Shown piece by piece: positions 31,212 to 38,458 of a stretch of DNA of 64,000 nucleotides. Within the stretch, counting starts at the first letter, position 1. Each line of letters opens with the position of its first letter. Where the stretch lies: NCBI RefSeq assembly GCF_017639205.1, contig NZ_CP071139.1, forward strand, positions 5,951,501-6,015,500, in the 5' to 3' direction. The notes under the pieces are model-generated. The model worked only from the letters and a program-made list of their open reading frames with translations, was not told the origin of the DNA and did not search any database. Both the position numbers and the translations under genes were made by a program. The DNA is from Streptomyces nojiriensis. Its GTDB lineage: Bacteria > Actinomycetota > Actinomycetes > Streptomycetales > Streptomycetaceae.

Positions 31212-32144
31212 ATGATTACTCTGGCCGAATCTGCCAAGCTCTCGCAGGACCAGTTGCAGCGCGGTGTCATCGAGACGTTCGTTCAGGAATCGCCGATCCT
31301 GGATCGCCTTCCGCTGCTGACGGTCGCTGGAAATGCCTACCGATACAACGAGGAATCCACTCTCCCGGGCGTCTCGTTCCGCGCGGTCAACGAGGCGTAT
31401 CCGGAAAGCACGGGAACTCTGAATCAGAGGATCGAGACGCTTGCCATCCTGGGTGGTGACGCGGACGTGGACAAGTTCATCGCGCAGACCCGCGGCAACC
31501 TGAACGATCAGCGGGCCGTTCAGATCATGATGAAGGTCAAGGCGGCATCCGTTCATTTCTCGGATCAGTTCTTCAACGGCGACGTGATGGTGGACCCGAA
31601 GGGGTTCGACGGTCTGCGTAAGCGCCTCTTCGGCACTCAGGTCACCGATGCCAAGGGGCTCGGACCGGTGGCCAACGGCTACGAGTTCTTCGATGCGCTG
31701 GACACCCTGACCGCACGCGTCCGCGGCATTAACGGTGCCAACGGCGCGCTCTACATGAACGCCGACATCCGAGCCAAGATCGCATCAGGGTTCCGCCGGC
31801 TCGGCGGTTCCGAACTGCTGACGTCGGAGATCGCGGGCAAGCGTGCCGTGATGTGGAACGGAATCCCGATGCTCGACGCGGGCCAGAAGCTCGACGGTAC
31901 GGACGTGCTGCCCCTGACGGCTGGGACCGGCGGCAAGCAGACCGGTGACATCTACGCGGTCCGCTTCGGGTCCACCGAGGCTGACGCAGGGGTCACCGGA
32001 CTGACCAACGGTGGCGTACAGGCGACCGACCTCGGCGAGTCCCACGACAAGCCCGTCTACCGGACCCGCATCGACTTCTACTGCGGTCTCGCACTGTTCG
32101 GAGGAAAGGCAGCCGCCCGACTGACCAACGTGCTGACCGGCTGA
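31212..32144 (+). CDS. Phage major capsid protein (HK97-fold type)
   Basis: 310 residues. The N-terminal part MITLAESAKLSQDQLQRGVI and ETFVQESPILDRLPLLTVAG, then YRYNEESTLPGVSFRAVNEA, has the arm and E-loop arrangement of tailed-phage capsid proteins. ASVHFSDQFFNGDVMVDPKG and the later LYMNADIRAKIASGFRRLGG and YRTRIDFYCGLALFGGKAAA also match that pattern. There is no N-terminal scaffolding segment and no prohead protease gene. ATG 31212 follows GGAG. Codon use is less GC-biased than in the host. An encapsulin-like role is possible, but no cargo gene stands out. Confidence 0.8.
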   Translation: MITLAESAKLSQDQLQRGVIETFVQESPILDRLPLLTVAGNAYRYNEESTLPGVSFRAVNEAYPESTGTLNQRIETLAILGGDADVDKFIAQTRGNLNDQRAVQIMMKVKAASVHFSDQFFNGDVMVDPKGFDGLRKRLFGTQVTDAKGLGPVANGYEFFDALDTLTARVRGINGANGALYMNADIRAKIASGFRRLGGSELLTSEIAGKRAVMWNGIPMLDAGQKLDGTDVLPLTAGTGGKQTGDIYAVRFGSTEADAGVTGLTNGGVQATDLGESHDKPVYRTRIDFYCGLALFGGKAAARLTNVLTG

Positions 32145-32155
32145 TCAACCCACAG

Positions 32156-32203
32156 AGCCCCCGTGCTCGTCTCCCTTCACAGGGTGGCGGGTGCGGGGGC
32201 TTT
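32156..32203 (+). terminator. Terminator after the capsid gene
   Basis: AGCCCCCG (32156-32163) pairs with CGGGGGCT (32194-32201), followed by TTT. It separates capsid from regulatory genes. Confidence 0.6.
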
Positions 32204-32306
32204 CTGCGTGTGGCCAGGGATGCGAATAATCGAGAATCACCCCGGACAGGGGCCCCTTCGGATCATCATGCTTGCGCTGTTGTGTCCGACGACGAGGGGA
32301 ACAGCC

Positions 32307-33059
32307 ATGGCAAGGCGACTGCGGGTCCTCGGGAGCACATCCGGAGTGGGCGACTGCCCGACGCTGTATGAGGACCTGGACACTGGGGAAGTGCTCGTAC
32401 AAGGGGATGCGGTGACCGACCCCACGGACGTGGCACAGCTCAAGTACGTCAAGGAGGGAGAAGCGTTCGTGGTCGTGCCTCGGGCGCTGCTGGCGAACTT
32501 CTCCCCGAGGGAGGTCACGCACGTGCCCGAGTTCGTGCCGCAACAGAAGATCAGCGAGTTCATCAACGACGGGTTCGAGCACACCGCATGGCGGCTGGAG
32601 ACCCGAAGCGGATACGCGTCCGATCAGGCGATGCCGTCCTATCAAGAGTTCCTGCGGACCGGTGACACGGCCGGGGAAGTCGGGCACCCGTGGTTCGCCA
32701 ACGTCCGGCGCATGGTGGACAGCGGCAAGCGCTTCGAGCGGGTACGGATCGTGGACAACCCGCCGACCACCGGTCAGCGGTACCTGCTCGCCTGCGCTCG
32801 GACGAACGTGGCAGCCGGCGAGGACATCCGCCACCTGTGGCGCGATGATGCCGAGCGCTACGGCGTGAACCTCTCGGACTTCTGGCTGTTCGACTCCCGC
32901 ACCGTGGCGCGCTTCCACTTCGAGGGTGAGCGCACCATCGGCATGGAGTTGATCACCGATCCGGCGGAAGTGCTGCGGGCCTGCCAGGTGCGGGATGCGG
33001 CATGGCACCACGCAGTCCCGTACCAGGAGTTCACGGCTCAGGTACCGTCCGCTGAGTGA
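32307..33059 (+). CDS. DUF6879 family protein fused to a small N-terminal domain
   Basis: 250 residues. Residues 1-65 (RLRVLGSTSGVGDCPTLYED, LKYVKEGEAFVVVPRALL) resemble a free-standing small protein found near WhiJ-like regulators. From about residue 85 comes the DUF6879 body (WRLETRSGYASDQAMPSYQE; VRIVDNPPTTGQRYLLACAR; NLSDFWLFDSRTVARFHFEG). These accompany XRE/DUF5753 regulators in Streptomyces and may modulate them. The stop overlaps the XRE gene by GTGA. The fusion itself is notable. Confidence 0.75.
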   Translation: MARRLRVLGSTSGVGDCPTLYEDLDTGEVLVQGDAVTDPTDVAQLKYVKEGEAFVVVPRALLANFSPREVTHVPEFVPQQKISEFINDGFEHTAWRLETRSGYASDQAMPSYQEFLRTGDTAGEVGHPWFANVRRMVDSGKRFERVRIVDNPPTTGQRYLLACARTNVAAGEDIRHLWRDDAERYGVNLSDFWLFDSRTVARFHFEGERTIGMELITDPAEVLRACQVRDAAWHHAVPYQEFTAQVPSAE

Positions 33060-33901
33060 GTACGGACTTTCAGCAAGCCCGGGTGTCCCTCGGCGCGCGC
33101 CTGCGGGAGCTGCGTACCGAGGGCGGGCTTACGGGCCGCGAACTTGCCGACCGGCTTGAGTGGGGACAGTCCAAGGTCAGCAAGCTGGAAAACGGCAAGC
33201 AGACGCCGACCGTCGCCGATCTCAAGGCGTGGGCCGAGGGGACCGGGAGCCCGGAGGTGAGCGGTGAACTGGTCGGTCGGCTGCGCGGGCTGGAGACGCA
33301 GTACCGATCATGGCGCAGACAGCTGGCGGGCGGTTATCGCGCCGTGCAGGAAGCGCACTGGGCACAGGCTCAGAAGACTCACTCTCGGCGCAGCTTCGAT
33401 CCCGCACTGATACCCGGGCTTTTTCAGACCGCCGACTATGCGCGCGCCGTTCTCACTCGATACTCGGCGATCCACACCGCCCCCAGGGACATCGAGGCCG
33501 CCGTGCAGGCGCGCATGGGGCGGCAGGACATCCTCACGGACCAGAGCCGGACGTTTCACTTTCTCATCTGGGAAGGGGCTCTAAGGGCCCGCCCGTGCTC
33601 ACCCCCGGTGCTCTCGGCGCAGCTTGATCGAATCGTGGGGCGGCTCGGCTCGGGGAACGTGAGGGTAGGGATCGTGCCGTTCGAAGCGGACATGAACGTC
33701 CCCGCCGGGGTCGGATTCTCGGTCCATGACGACAACCTCGTGATCACCGAGACGTGGCACGCCGAAATGTGGTTGGACGATCCGGAAGACGTCGCCCTGC
33801 ACGTTCGTGCGTGGGAAGCGCTGGAGAGGAACGCTCTCTACGGCGCAGAGGCGCACCGGATGCTTATGCGGGCAAGGCAGTCTTTGAGTCCGCGAGAATA
33901 A
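33056..33901 (+). CDS. XRE-family regulator with DUF5753 domain
   Basis: 281 residues. The N-terminal HTH is LGARLRELRTEGGLTGRELA with DRLEWGQSKVSKLENGKQTP. The DUF5753 effector-binding domain starts near residue 100 (FDPALIPGLFQTADYARAVL) and runs to the C-terminus. Proteins of this kind (for example WhiJ) govern development or neighbouring genes together with small partner proteins. GTG 33056 is coupled to the DUF6879 stop. The palindrome TCTGTC-A-GACAGA just downstream is a candidate target. Confidence 0.85.
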   Translation: MSTDFQQARVSLGARLRELRTEGGLTGRELADRLEWGQSKVSKLENGKQTPTVADLKAWAEGTGSPEVSGELVGRLRGLETQYRSWRRQLAGGYRAVQEAHWAQAQKTHSRRSFDPALIPGLFQTADYARAVLTRYSAIHTAPRDIEAAVQARMGRQDILTDQSRTFHFLIWEGALRARPCSPPVLSAQLDRIVGRLGSGNVRVGIVPFEADMNVPAGVGFSVHDDNLVITETWHAEMWLDDPEDVALHVRAWEALERNALYGAEAHRMLMRARQSLSPRE

Positions 33902-33944
33902 CCGCGAATACCCTCCCTCCGGCATCCCGCGCCTTGCCTAGCGT

Positions 33945-33957
33945 TCTGTCAGACAGA
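33945..33957. promoter_or_regulatory. Palindromic operator with -10 for the small-peptide operon
   Basis: TCTGTC-A-GACAGA directly follows TAGCGT (33939-33944), a TANNNT box. A repressor here would cover the transcription start of the genes from 33980 onward. Confidence 0.45.
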
Positions 33958-33979
33958 GCCAGAGGCGAAGGGTGGGGCG

Positions 33980-34156
33980 GTGAGCCGAGACAATACGAAC
34001 ACCACCAGGCGTAGTGCCATGACGCTGCGCGTATCTCGGGACAGCGGAAAGACCTACGGTCCCGAGATCATCGTGCCGAGTGATCCACAGAACCCGCTGC
34101 CTGCCAGCACCGCCGAGCCCCGCTGTACCTGTCGGCGATGCCAGGACATGTGCTGA
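33980..34156 (+). CDS. 58-residue Cys-rich peptide, unannotated-type small gene
   Basis: The protein starts at GTG 33980 (VSRDNTNTTRRSAMTLRVSR) and ends with a four-cysteine cluster, CTCRRCQDMC. GAAGGGTGGGG lies upstream. It sits between the XRE regulator and the adenosylhomocysteinase-like gene and probably shares their mRNA. Such short Cys-ended proteins are common beside XRE/DUF5753 genes in Streptomyces. No function is known; the cluster could bind zinc or iron. Confidence 0.65.
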   Translation: MSRDNTNTTRRSAMTLRVSRDSGKTYGPEIIVPSDPQNPLPASTAEPRCTCRRCQDMC

Positions 34157-34219
34157 GTACGCGCGCGGTAGTTCGATTCGCCCACTTCCGCTGACCGACG
34201 ACAACAAGAAAGGATGTCC

Positions 34220-35341
34220 ATGGAAACAGCCGATCGTGCACGGCTTGACACGTACTTCGGCAAGGTCGCCGAAGCGTTCACGCCGCCCGAGCGTCCGTCC
34301 TCGCTCTTGATCACTCACCTGTTGCCCGAGCGACCCGCGTTCGTCGGGGCCGTGGGCAAGGTGTCGCACCTGCGGGCCGTTCTGCCCAAGCCCAAGTCCA
34401 TCCACGCGAGCGCTCGCCGAGAGATCGAACGAACGGTGGCGTGCGATGAACTGTCCCGTTACATGTTCAGCGACCCGGACACCGCCGTGACGTACCTGGA
34501 GACCAGAGCGGCCGGCGAGAGCGTTGTTCTGCTCGACGTGGGCGGGTACTTCGCGCCATCGCTGGACGCACTGTGTGAACGGTTCTCGGGAACCGTCCTC
34601 GGAGTGGTCGAGGACACCGAGAACGGACACAAGCGCTACGCCGAACGGGACAAGCTGCCGTGCCCGGTCGTGTCCGTGGCTCGCTCGCCACTCAAGGACC
34701 CGGAAGACTTCCTCGTCGGGCAGAGCGTGGTGTTTTCCGCCGAAGCGCTGTTGCGGCAGCGCGGGGACATCCTGCACGGGCGCCCGGCCCTGGTCCTCGG
34801 GTTCGGCAAGCTCGGATCCAGCATCGCCCGACTGCTGCACGTCAAGGGCGTACGGGTGATCGTCTACGACATCGACCCCGTACGGCGCGCACAGGCCATG
34901 TCGCAGGGGTTCGAAGTTGCCCGGGACCGGGACCAAGCCATAGCGGCGGCCGGACTCGTTCTCTGCGCAACGGGGGCGCTGTCTCTGCGCGGCGAGGACT
35001 TCCCGCAGCTCAAGAACGGGGCCTACGTGGCGACGGTGACCAGCTCGGAAGACGAGCTGGAGTTGAGCGGCCTGCCCTCGGGCTACACCCGCGACAGCGC
35101 CGGCGAGCACGTGAGCCGCTACAGCACGACCGGCCACTACTTCTATCTGCTGAACGGAGGCGAGGCGGTCAACTTCATCCACGGTGCGAGCGTTGGACCG
35201 TTCATCTTCCTCGTTCAGGCCGAAATCCTCGCGGGCGCGGCCATGCTGGCTCGCGGTGGGCTGGATGCCGCCATGCACGAGGTGCCCACCGCCGACCGGG
35301 AAGCCATCGCGGCTACCTGGCTCCACTACTACAACAGGTGA
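34220..35341 (+). CDS. Adenosylhomocysteinase-like NAD-binding protein
   Basis: 373 residues. The Rossmann part has ALVLGFGKLGSSIARLLHVK with GxGxxG and VRVIVYDIDPVRRAQAMSQG, then LVLCATGALSLRGEDFPQLK, the layout of S-adenosylhomocysteine hydrolase. The N-terminal half diverges, and at 373 residues it is shorter than true SAHH (about 430-490). A different hydrolytic or regulatory role is likely. ATG 34220 has AAAGGA five bases upstream; ATG 34214 would overlap it. Four bases separate it from the NUDIX gene. Confidence 0.78.
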   Translation: METADRARLDTYFGKVAEAFTPPERPSSLLITHLLPERPAFVGAVGKVSHLRAVLPKPKSIHASARREIERTVACDELSRYMFSDPDTAVTYLETRAAGESVVLLDVGGYFAPSLDALCERFSGTVLGVVEDTENGHKRYAERDKLPCPVVSVARSPLKDPEDFLVGQSVVFSAEALLRQRGDILHGRPALVLGFGKLGSSIARLLHVKGVRVIVYDIDPVRRAQAMSQGFEVARDRDQAIAAAGLVLCATGALSLRGEDFPQLKNGAYVATVTSSEDELELSGLPSGYTRDSAGEHVSRYSTTGHYFYLLNGGEAVNFIHGASVGPFIFLVQAEILAGAAMLARGGLDAAMHEVPTADREAIAATWLHYYNR

Positions 35342-35345
35342 TCGA

Positions 35346-35888
35346 ATGCCCATCACGGCAGACCACATCCGTACGACCCTCGCCGAGTACACCGACGCGC
35401 ACCCCGAAGACAAGTCCGCCCTGGCGGTCGTTCACGAGCTGATCGACCAGGGGGCCGACGTGACCAGCCGGAAGGAATTCCGGGGCCACGCCACAGCGGG
35501 GGCCTTGGTCATCAACAACGCGGGTCAGGCGCTGTTCATTCGGCACGTGGCGCTTGGTAAGTGGCTGACTCCGGGCGGGCATCTTGAGCCCGAGGATGCG
35601 GATCTGTTGGGTGCCGCACTCCGTGAGCTGATCGAAGAGACCGGCATCACCCTGAGTGTCTCCCCGGTCCACGCGGTCCCGGTCCACATCGACGTGCACC
35701 CGATTCCCGCGAACGAGAGCAAGGGGGAGCCTGCGCACCAGCACTTCGACTTCCGGTACCTCTTCCGGCTGGAGGGGGATCAGACCGTGGCGCTCCAGGA
35801 GGAAGAGGTGAGCGGGTACGCGTGGCGCAGCGTGGAAACGATCACGGATGAGACGTTGCGGGCACGGGTCCTCGCGTCGCTTCGCTAG
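35346..35888 (+). CDS. NUDIX hydrolase
   Basis: 180 residues. The Nudix box is GGHLEPEDADLLGAALRELI followed by EETGI, with two extra residues between the first glutamate and REL compared with the canonical G-x5-E-x7-REUxEExGU. The enzyme should cleave a nucleoside diphosphate linked to another group. The last element gene before attR, it is cotranscribed with the SAHH-like gene; a shared nucleoside substrate is inference. Confidence 0.85.
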   Translation: MPITADHIRTTLAEYTDAHPEDKSALAVVHELIDQGADVTSRKEFRGHATAGALVINNAGQALFIRHVALGKWLTPGGHLEPEDADLLGAALRELIEETGITLSVSPVHAVPVHIDVHPIPANESKGEPAHQHFDFRYLFRLEGDQTVALQEEEVSGYAWRSVETITDETLRARVLASLR

Positions 35889-35910
35889 ACGCGCCCCAGA
35901 CACTGATTCG

Positions 35911-35950
35911 GCCCCGCCCGTCAGCTTCCTCCGAGGCAGACAGGCGGGGC
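35911..35950 (+). terminator. Terminator at the right end of the element
   Basis: GCCCCGCC-C-GTC pairs with GAC-A-GGCGGGGC across a 16-base loop, 22 bases after the NUDIX stop. Confidence 0.65.
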
Positions 35951-36024
35951 AGACGTCTGTTCGGGTGTTCGCCGTACTAGATCAACAACGGCGCAGTAGG
36001 GTGTGTGTTTAGAGGGATTTCCTG

Positions 36025-36027
36025 GTC
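36025..36027. other. attR core (GTC)
   Basis: The same GTC as at 26974, in the same codon phase of the methyltransferase. Element sequence GGGATTTCCTG lies to the left and host sequence to the right. Confidence 0.75.
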
Positions 36028-36404
36028 AGGATCGCGTCGAAGGAACCGCGGGGGAGGGCGGCGCGCCAGTCGGGGTCCTTGAGGTCGGCGGTCACGAAGG
36101 TGACGCGTGCGTCGCCCGCGAAGTGCCCCTCGGCGATGGTCAACAGGGCGGGGTCGAGATCGACGCCCGTACTGGTGGCTTCCGGGAACCGCTTGAGGAC
36201 GCGGTCCGTGATACTTCCCGTACCGCATGCGAGATCCAGCACCCGGGGGGCGGGTCCCACCAGTGCCTCGACCATGTCCAGCATCACGCGGAACCGCTCC
36301 TCGCGGTCGGGCATGTACCACTCCTGCTGCCGGTCCCAGCTGTCCTGCCAGGCCTGCCAGTCGGTCGTGCCCGCCGCTTCGGCCGTATCCGCCGTATCCG
36401 TCAT
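36025..36404 (-). pseudogene. N-terminal half of class I SAM methyltransferase, split by the mobile element
   Basis: 126 host residues from MTDTADTAEAAGTTDWQAWQ to GSFDAILT. SAM motif I is PRVLDLACGTGSITDRVLKR and motif II is STGVDLDPALL. After the GTC core the frame enters element DNA and stops after four or five foreign residues at 36009. ATG 36404 has GGAGGGG six to seven bases upstream. The SAM-binding half could still fold in part, but substrate-binding residues lie in the other half, so the gene is inactivated unless the element excises. Confidence 0.88.
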
Positions 36405-36486
36405 CCCGAACCCCTCCATACGTAATACCCTCGAAGACGTCTCAGCCGTTACCGGAGACACTAATCCGCAGCCGTAAGGACTACAA

Positions 36487-37116
36487 GTGGAACTGGCCCA
36501 TTACTCGGACTTCGCCGTGCGCCTGGTCAACACCGAGGAGCCGGCCCGCAACAAGGACGCGCTCACCTCGGTGGACGCCGTCCGCGCCCTGTTCGGCGCC
36601 AGTCAGCAGATGGCGCGCCGCGTCACCGACGGTGACGTCACCCGCTTCCGCAACGTCCGCGGCCGCCTGCGCTCCGTCTTCGAGGCCGCCGACGGCGGCG
36701 ACGAGGTCCTCGCCGTCGACCTGCTGAACTCGCTGCTCATGGAGTTCCCCGTCAGCCCCCAGGTGTCCGGCCACGAGACCCTCGCCGACGACGGCCGCCC
36801 CGACTGGCACATCCACCTCGCCGAGCACCCCTCGAACGCCTCCGCCGGCTACGCCGCCATGGCGGCCATGGGCCTGGCCTTCGCCCTCACCGAGCACGGC
36901 CCCGACCGCCTCGGCCTGTGCCAGGCCGCGCCCTGCCGCAACGCCTACCTGGACACCTCCACCAACCGCTCCCGGCGCTACTGCTCCGACCGCTGCGCCA
37001 CCCGGGCGAACGTGGCCGCCTACCGCGCCCGCAAGCGGCTGGAGGCCGAGGAGTCCGCCCGCAGCGGGCGCAGCGCCGAGGCCGCCCAGGACAGCCGGGC
37101 CCTGAGCGAACGCTGA
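36487..37116 (+). CDS. CGNR zinc-finger / ABATE domain protein
   Basis: 209 residues. The ABATE region (ELAHYSDFAVRLVNTEEPAR) is followed near residue 150 by the zinc finger CQAAPCRNAYLDTSTNRSRR then YCSDRCATRANVAAYRARK, a CGNR-type motif that binds DNA. It is probably a transcription regulator, and it diverges from the split methyltransferase, a likely former target or partner. GTG 36487 follows AAGGA. Its last 97 bases overlap the 3' end of sodX on the other strand. Confidence 0.82.
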   Translation: MELAHYSDFAVRLVNTEEPARNKDALTSVDAVRALFGASQQMARRVTDGDVTRFRNVRGRLRSVFEAADGGDEVLAVDLLNSLLMEFPVSPQVSGHETLADDGRPDWHIHLAEHPSNASAGYAAMAAMGLAFALTEHGPDRLGLCQAAPCRNAYLDTSTNRSRRYCSDRCATRANVAAYRARKRLEAEESARSGRSAEAAQDSRALSER

Positions 37117-37442
37117 TCCTCCTCGCGCGGCCGGAAGCGCAGCACCGCCGTCGCCAGCACCAGCTCCGCGGGCACCGGCCCGAAGACGGTGCTGTCGCCG
37201 GTCTCGTTGTACGGGTTGTCGCCGAGCACCCACCAGCTGCCGCCCGGCCGCCGCTCCACCGCGCGCTTGACCACCAGCAGGTCCTGCTGGAGCGGATGCC
37301 GCAGCACGACCACGTTGCCCGGCCGTACGGCAGCCCCGTACCGGACGACCAGCCGGTCCCCGTTCAGCAGCGTGGGAACCATCGAAGGCCCCGTCACCTC
37401 CACCACCTCGAACCGCCCGCGCGGGCGCCCGAACTCCACCAT
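37020..37442 (-). CDS. sodX: Nickel-type superoxide dismutase maturation protease
   Basis: 140 residues of the S26 signal-peptidase fold without a membrane helix. The serine is in VTGPSMVPTLLNGDRLVVRY and the lysine in QDLLVVKRAVERRPG, with WWVLGDNPYNETGDSTVFGP as box E. It removes the N-terminal 14 residues of pro-SodN so that His1 can bind nickel. ATG 37442 is divergent from sodN at 37614. The C-terminal 32 codons overlap the convergent CGNR gene. Confidence 0.9.
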   Translation of the reverse strand: MVEFGRPRGRFEVVEVTGPSMVPTLLNGDRLVVRYGAAVRPGNVVVLRHPLQQDLLVVKRAVERRPGGSWWVLGDNPYNETGDSTVFGPVPAELVLATAVLRFRPREEDQRSLRARLSWAASALRPLRADSSASSRLRAR

Positions 37443-37613
37443 GCGTGTCCTCCTCGTCACCCCCGCATGCTGCCGCACCGGTCCGTACATTCGCTCACCG
37501 GTCCGGCCGTGCCCCTGGACTTTTGTCCTAAGCCCATGGGGGCGCCCGCGAAATCCGGTTGTTCAGCGAGTAATCTCCCCCTTGAGAAGACGATCACGAG
37601 GAGGACAAACTCC

Positions 37614-38009
37614 ATGCTTTCCCGCCTCTTCGCCCCCAAGGCGAAGGTCTCCGCCCACTGCGATCTTCCGTGCGGCGTGTACGACCCTGCCCAGGCCCGC
37701 ATCGAGGCCGAGTCCGTCAAGGCCGTGCAGGAGAAGTACCAGGCCAACGAAGACGCCGACTTCCGCGCGCGCGCCATCACCATCAAGGAGCAGCGCGCCG
37801 AGCTCGCCAAGCACCACGTCTCGGTGCTGTGGAGCGACTACTTCAAGCCCCCGCACTTCGAGAAGTACCCGCAGCTGCACACCCTGGTCAACGACACCCT
37901 GAAGGCCCTCTCGGCCGCCAAGGCGTCGAACGACCCGGCGACCGGCGCGAAGGCTCTTGAGCTCATCGCCGAGATCGACCGCATCTTCTGGGAGACCAAG
38001 GCCGCCTGA
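37614..38009 (+). CDS. sodN: Nickel superoxide dismutase precursor
   Basis: 131 residues. The leader MLSRLFAPKAKVSA is followed by the nickel hook HCDLPCGVYDP, in which His1, Cys2 and Cys6 of the mature chain bind Ni. The enzyme dismutates superoxide to O2 and H2O2 in the cytosol and is a four-helix hexamer. Length and sequence are canonical. GAGGAGG lies upstream of ATG 37614. In Streptomyces, nickel induces sodN and represses the iron enzyme through Nur. Confidence 0.97.
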   Translation: MLSRLFAPKAKVSAHCDLPCGVYDPAQARIEAESVKAVQEKYQANEDADFRARAITIKEQRAELAKHHVSVLWSDYFKPPHFEKYPQLHTLVNDTLKALSAAKASNDPATGAKALELIAEIDRIFWETKAA

Positions 38010-38020
38010 GCCTTCCCTCC

Positions 38021-38070
38021 CACGCGCAGAGGGGCCCGTCCGCACGTGCGGACGGGCCCCTCTGCGCGTG
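38021..38070. terminator. 50-base perfect palindrome after sodN
   Basis: Twenty-five-base arms meet without a loop at 38045/38046, perfectly matched. It starts 12 bases after the sodN stop and serves sodN and the convergent DUF6104 gene. Confidence 0.8.
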
Positions 38071-38140
38071 CCGTCGCACCGGACGGTCACGTACGTGCGG
38101 TCCGGGCAGGGCCGTCAGCCCCGCGTCCGGACCCGGAGGA

Positions 38141-38329
38141 TCACTCGTCGTCCGCGTCCTCGTCGTCGTCCAGCCGGGCCAGCCAGGTGGCCAGGCGTTC
38201 CACCGGGACCTCGAAGTCCGGGTTCAGGTCGACGAAAGTGCGCAGCTGCTCGGCGAGCCACTCGAAGGTGACCTCCTCCTCGCCGCGCCGCTTCTCCAGC
38301 TCCTCGATGCCGCGATCGGTGAAGTACAA
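38141..38329 (-). CDS. DUF6104 family small acidic protein
   Basis: 62 residues, YFTDRGIEELEKRRGEEEVT and FEWLAEQLRTFVDLNPDFEV, ending in an acidic tail (ARLDDDEDADDE). It is highly conserved in Streptomyces but of unknown function. The start is a TTG at 38329 with GGAG seven bases upstream; an upstream ATG would add 27 residues that are not family-like. It is probably cytosolic. Confidence 0.75.
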   Translation of the reverse strand: MYFTDRGIEELEKRRGEEEVTFEWLAEQLRTFVDLNPDFEVPVERLATWLARLDDDEDADDE

Positions 38330-38426
38330 GTCGGGCTCCGTGCCGTGATGGGGGTGTGCAGGGGGTGTTTCCCGCCAGGATAATCCGCCTATCGGCGAGA
38401 CCTCCCGCACGCGCCGTCCCCGGGTC

Positions 38427-38432
38427 TAGCCT
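38427..38432 (+). promoter_or_regulatory. -10 box for the conflict island
   Basis: TAGCCT lies only two bases before an ATG at 38435, so transcription would start after that ATG. This supports the later start at 38459 with its GGGGGG Shine-Dalgarno. Confidence 0.4.
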
Positions 38433-38458
38433 GGATGCCCAACGAGCGGGGGGTGCGG

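Larger units (their letters stand above)
26974..36027. mobile_element. Integrated serine-integrase element carrying a capsid gene, about 9.05 kb
   Basis: It is bounded by GTC cores in the two halves of a disrupted methyltransferase. Contents in order: serine integrase (+), a 760-base repeat-rich region, secreted chitin-binding-like protein (-), HNH nuclease (+) and an HNH relic, hypothetical (-), second HNH (+), major capsid protein (+), DUF6879 (+), XRE/DUF5753 (+), 58-residue peptide (+), adenosylhomocysteinase-like (+), NUDIX (+). I find no terminase large subunit, portal, prohead protease, tail, replication initiator or conjugation ATPase. Several stretches are visibly richer in A and T than the host. 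Either a phage satellite or a decayed prophage fits. Confidence 0.85.

Noticed and set aside
31212..32144. Family 1 encapsulin
   Set aside because: No typical cargo (ferritin-like, peroxidase) is adjacent, and integrase, HNH genes and att sites point to phage-type origin. Not fully excluded.
34220..35341. True S-adenosylhomocysteine hydrolase
   Set aside because: Too short and divergent in the substrate half; only the NAD-binding region fits.
36011..36027. tRNA gene as attachment site
   Set aside because: No tRNA cloverleaf at either junction; the target is a protein gene.
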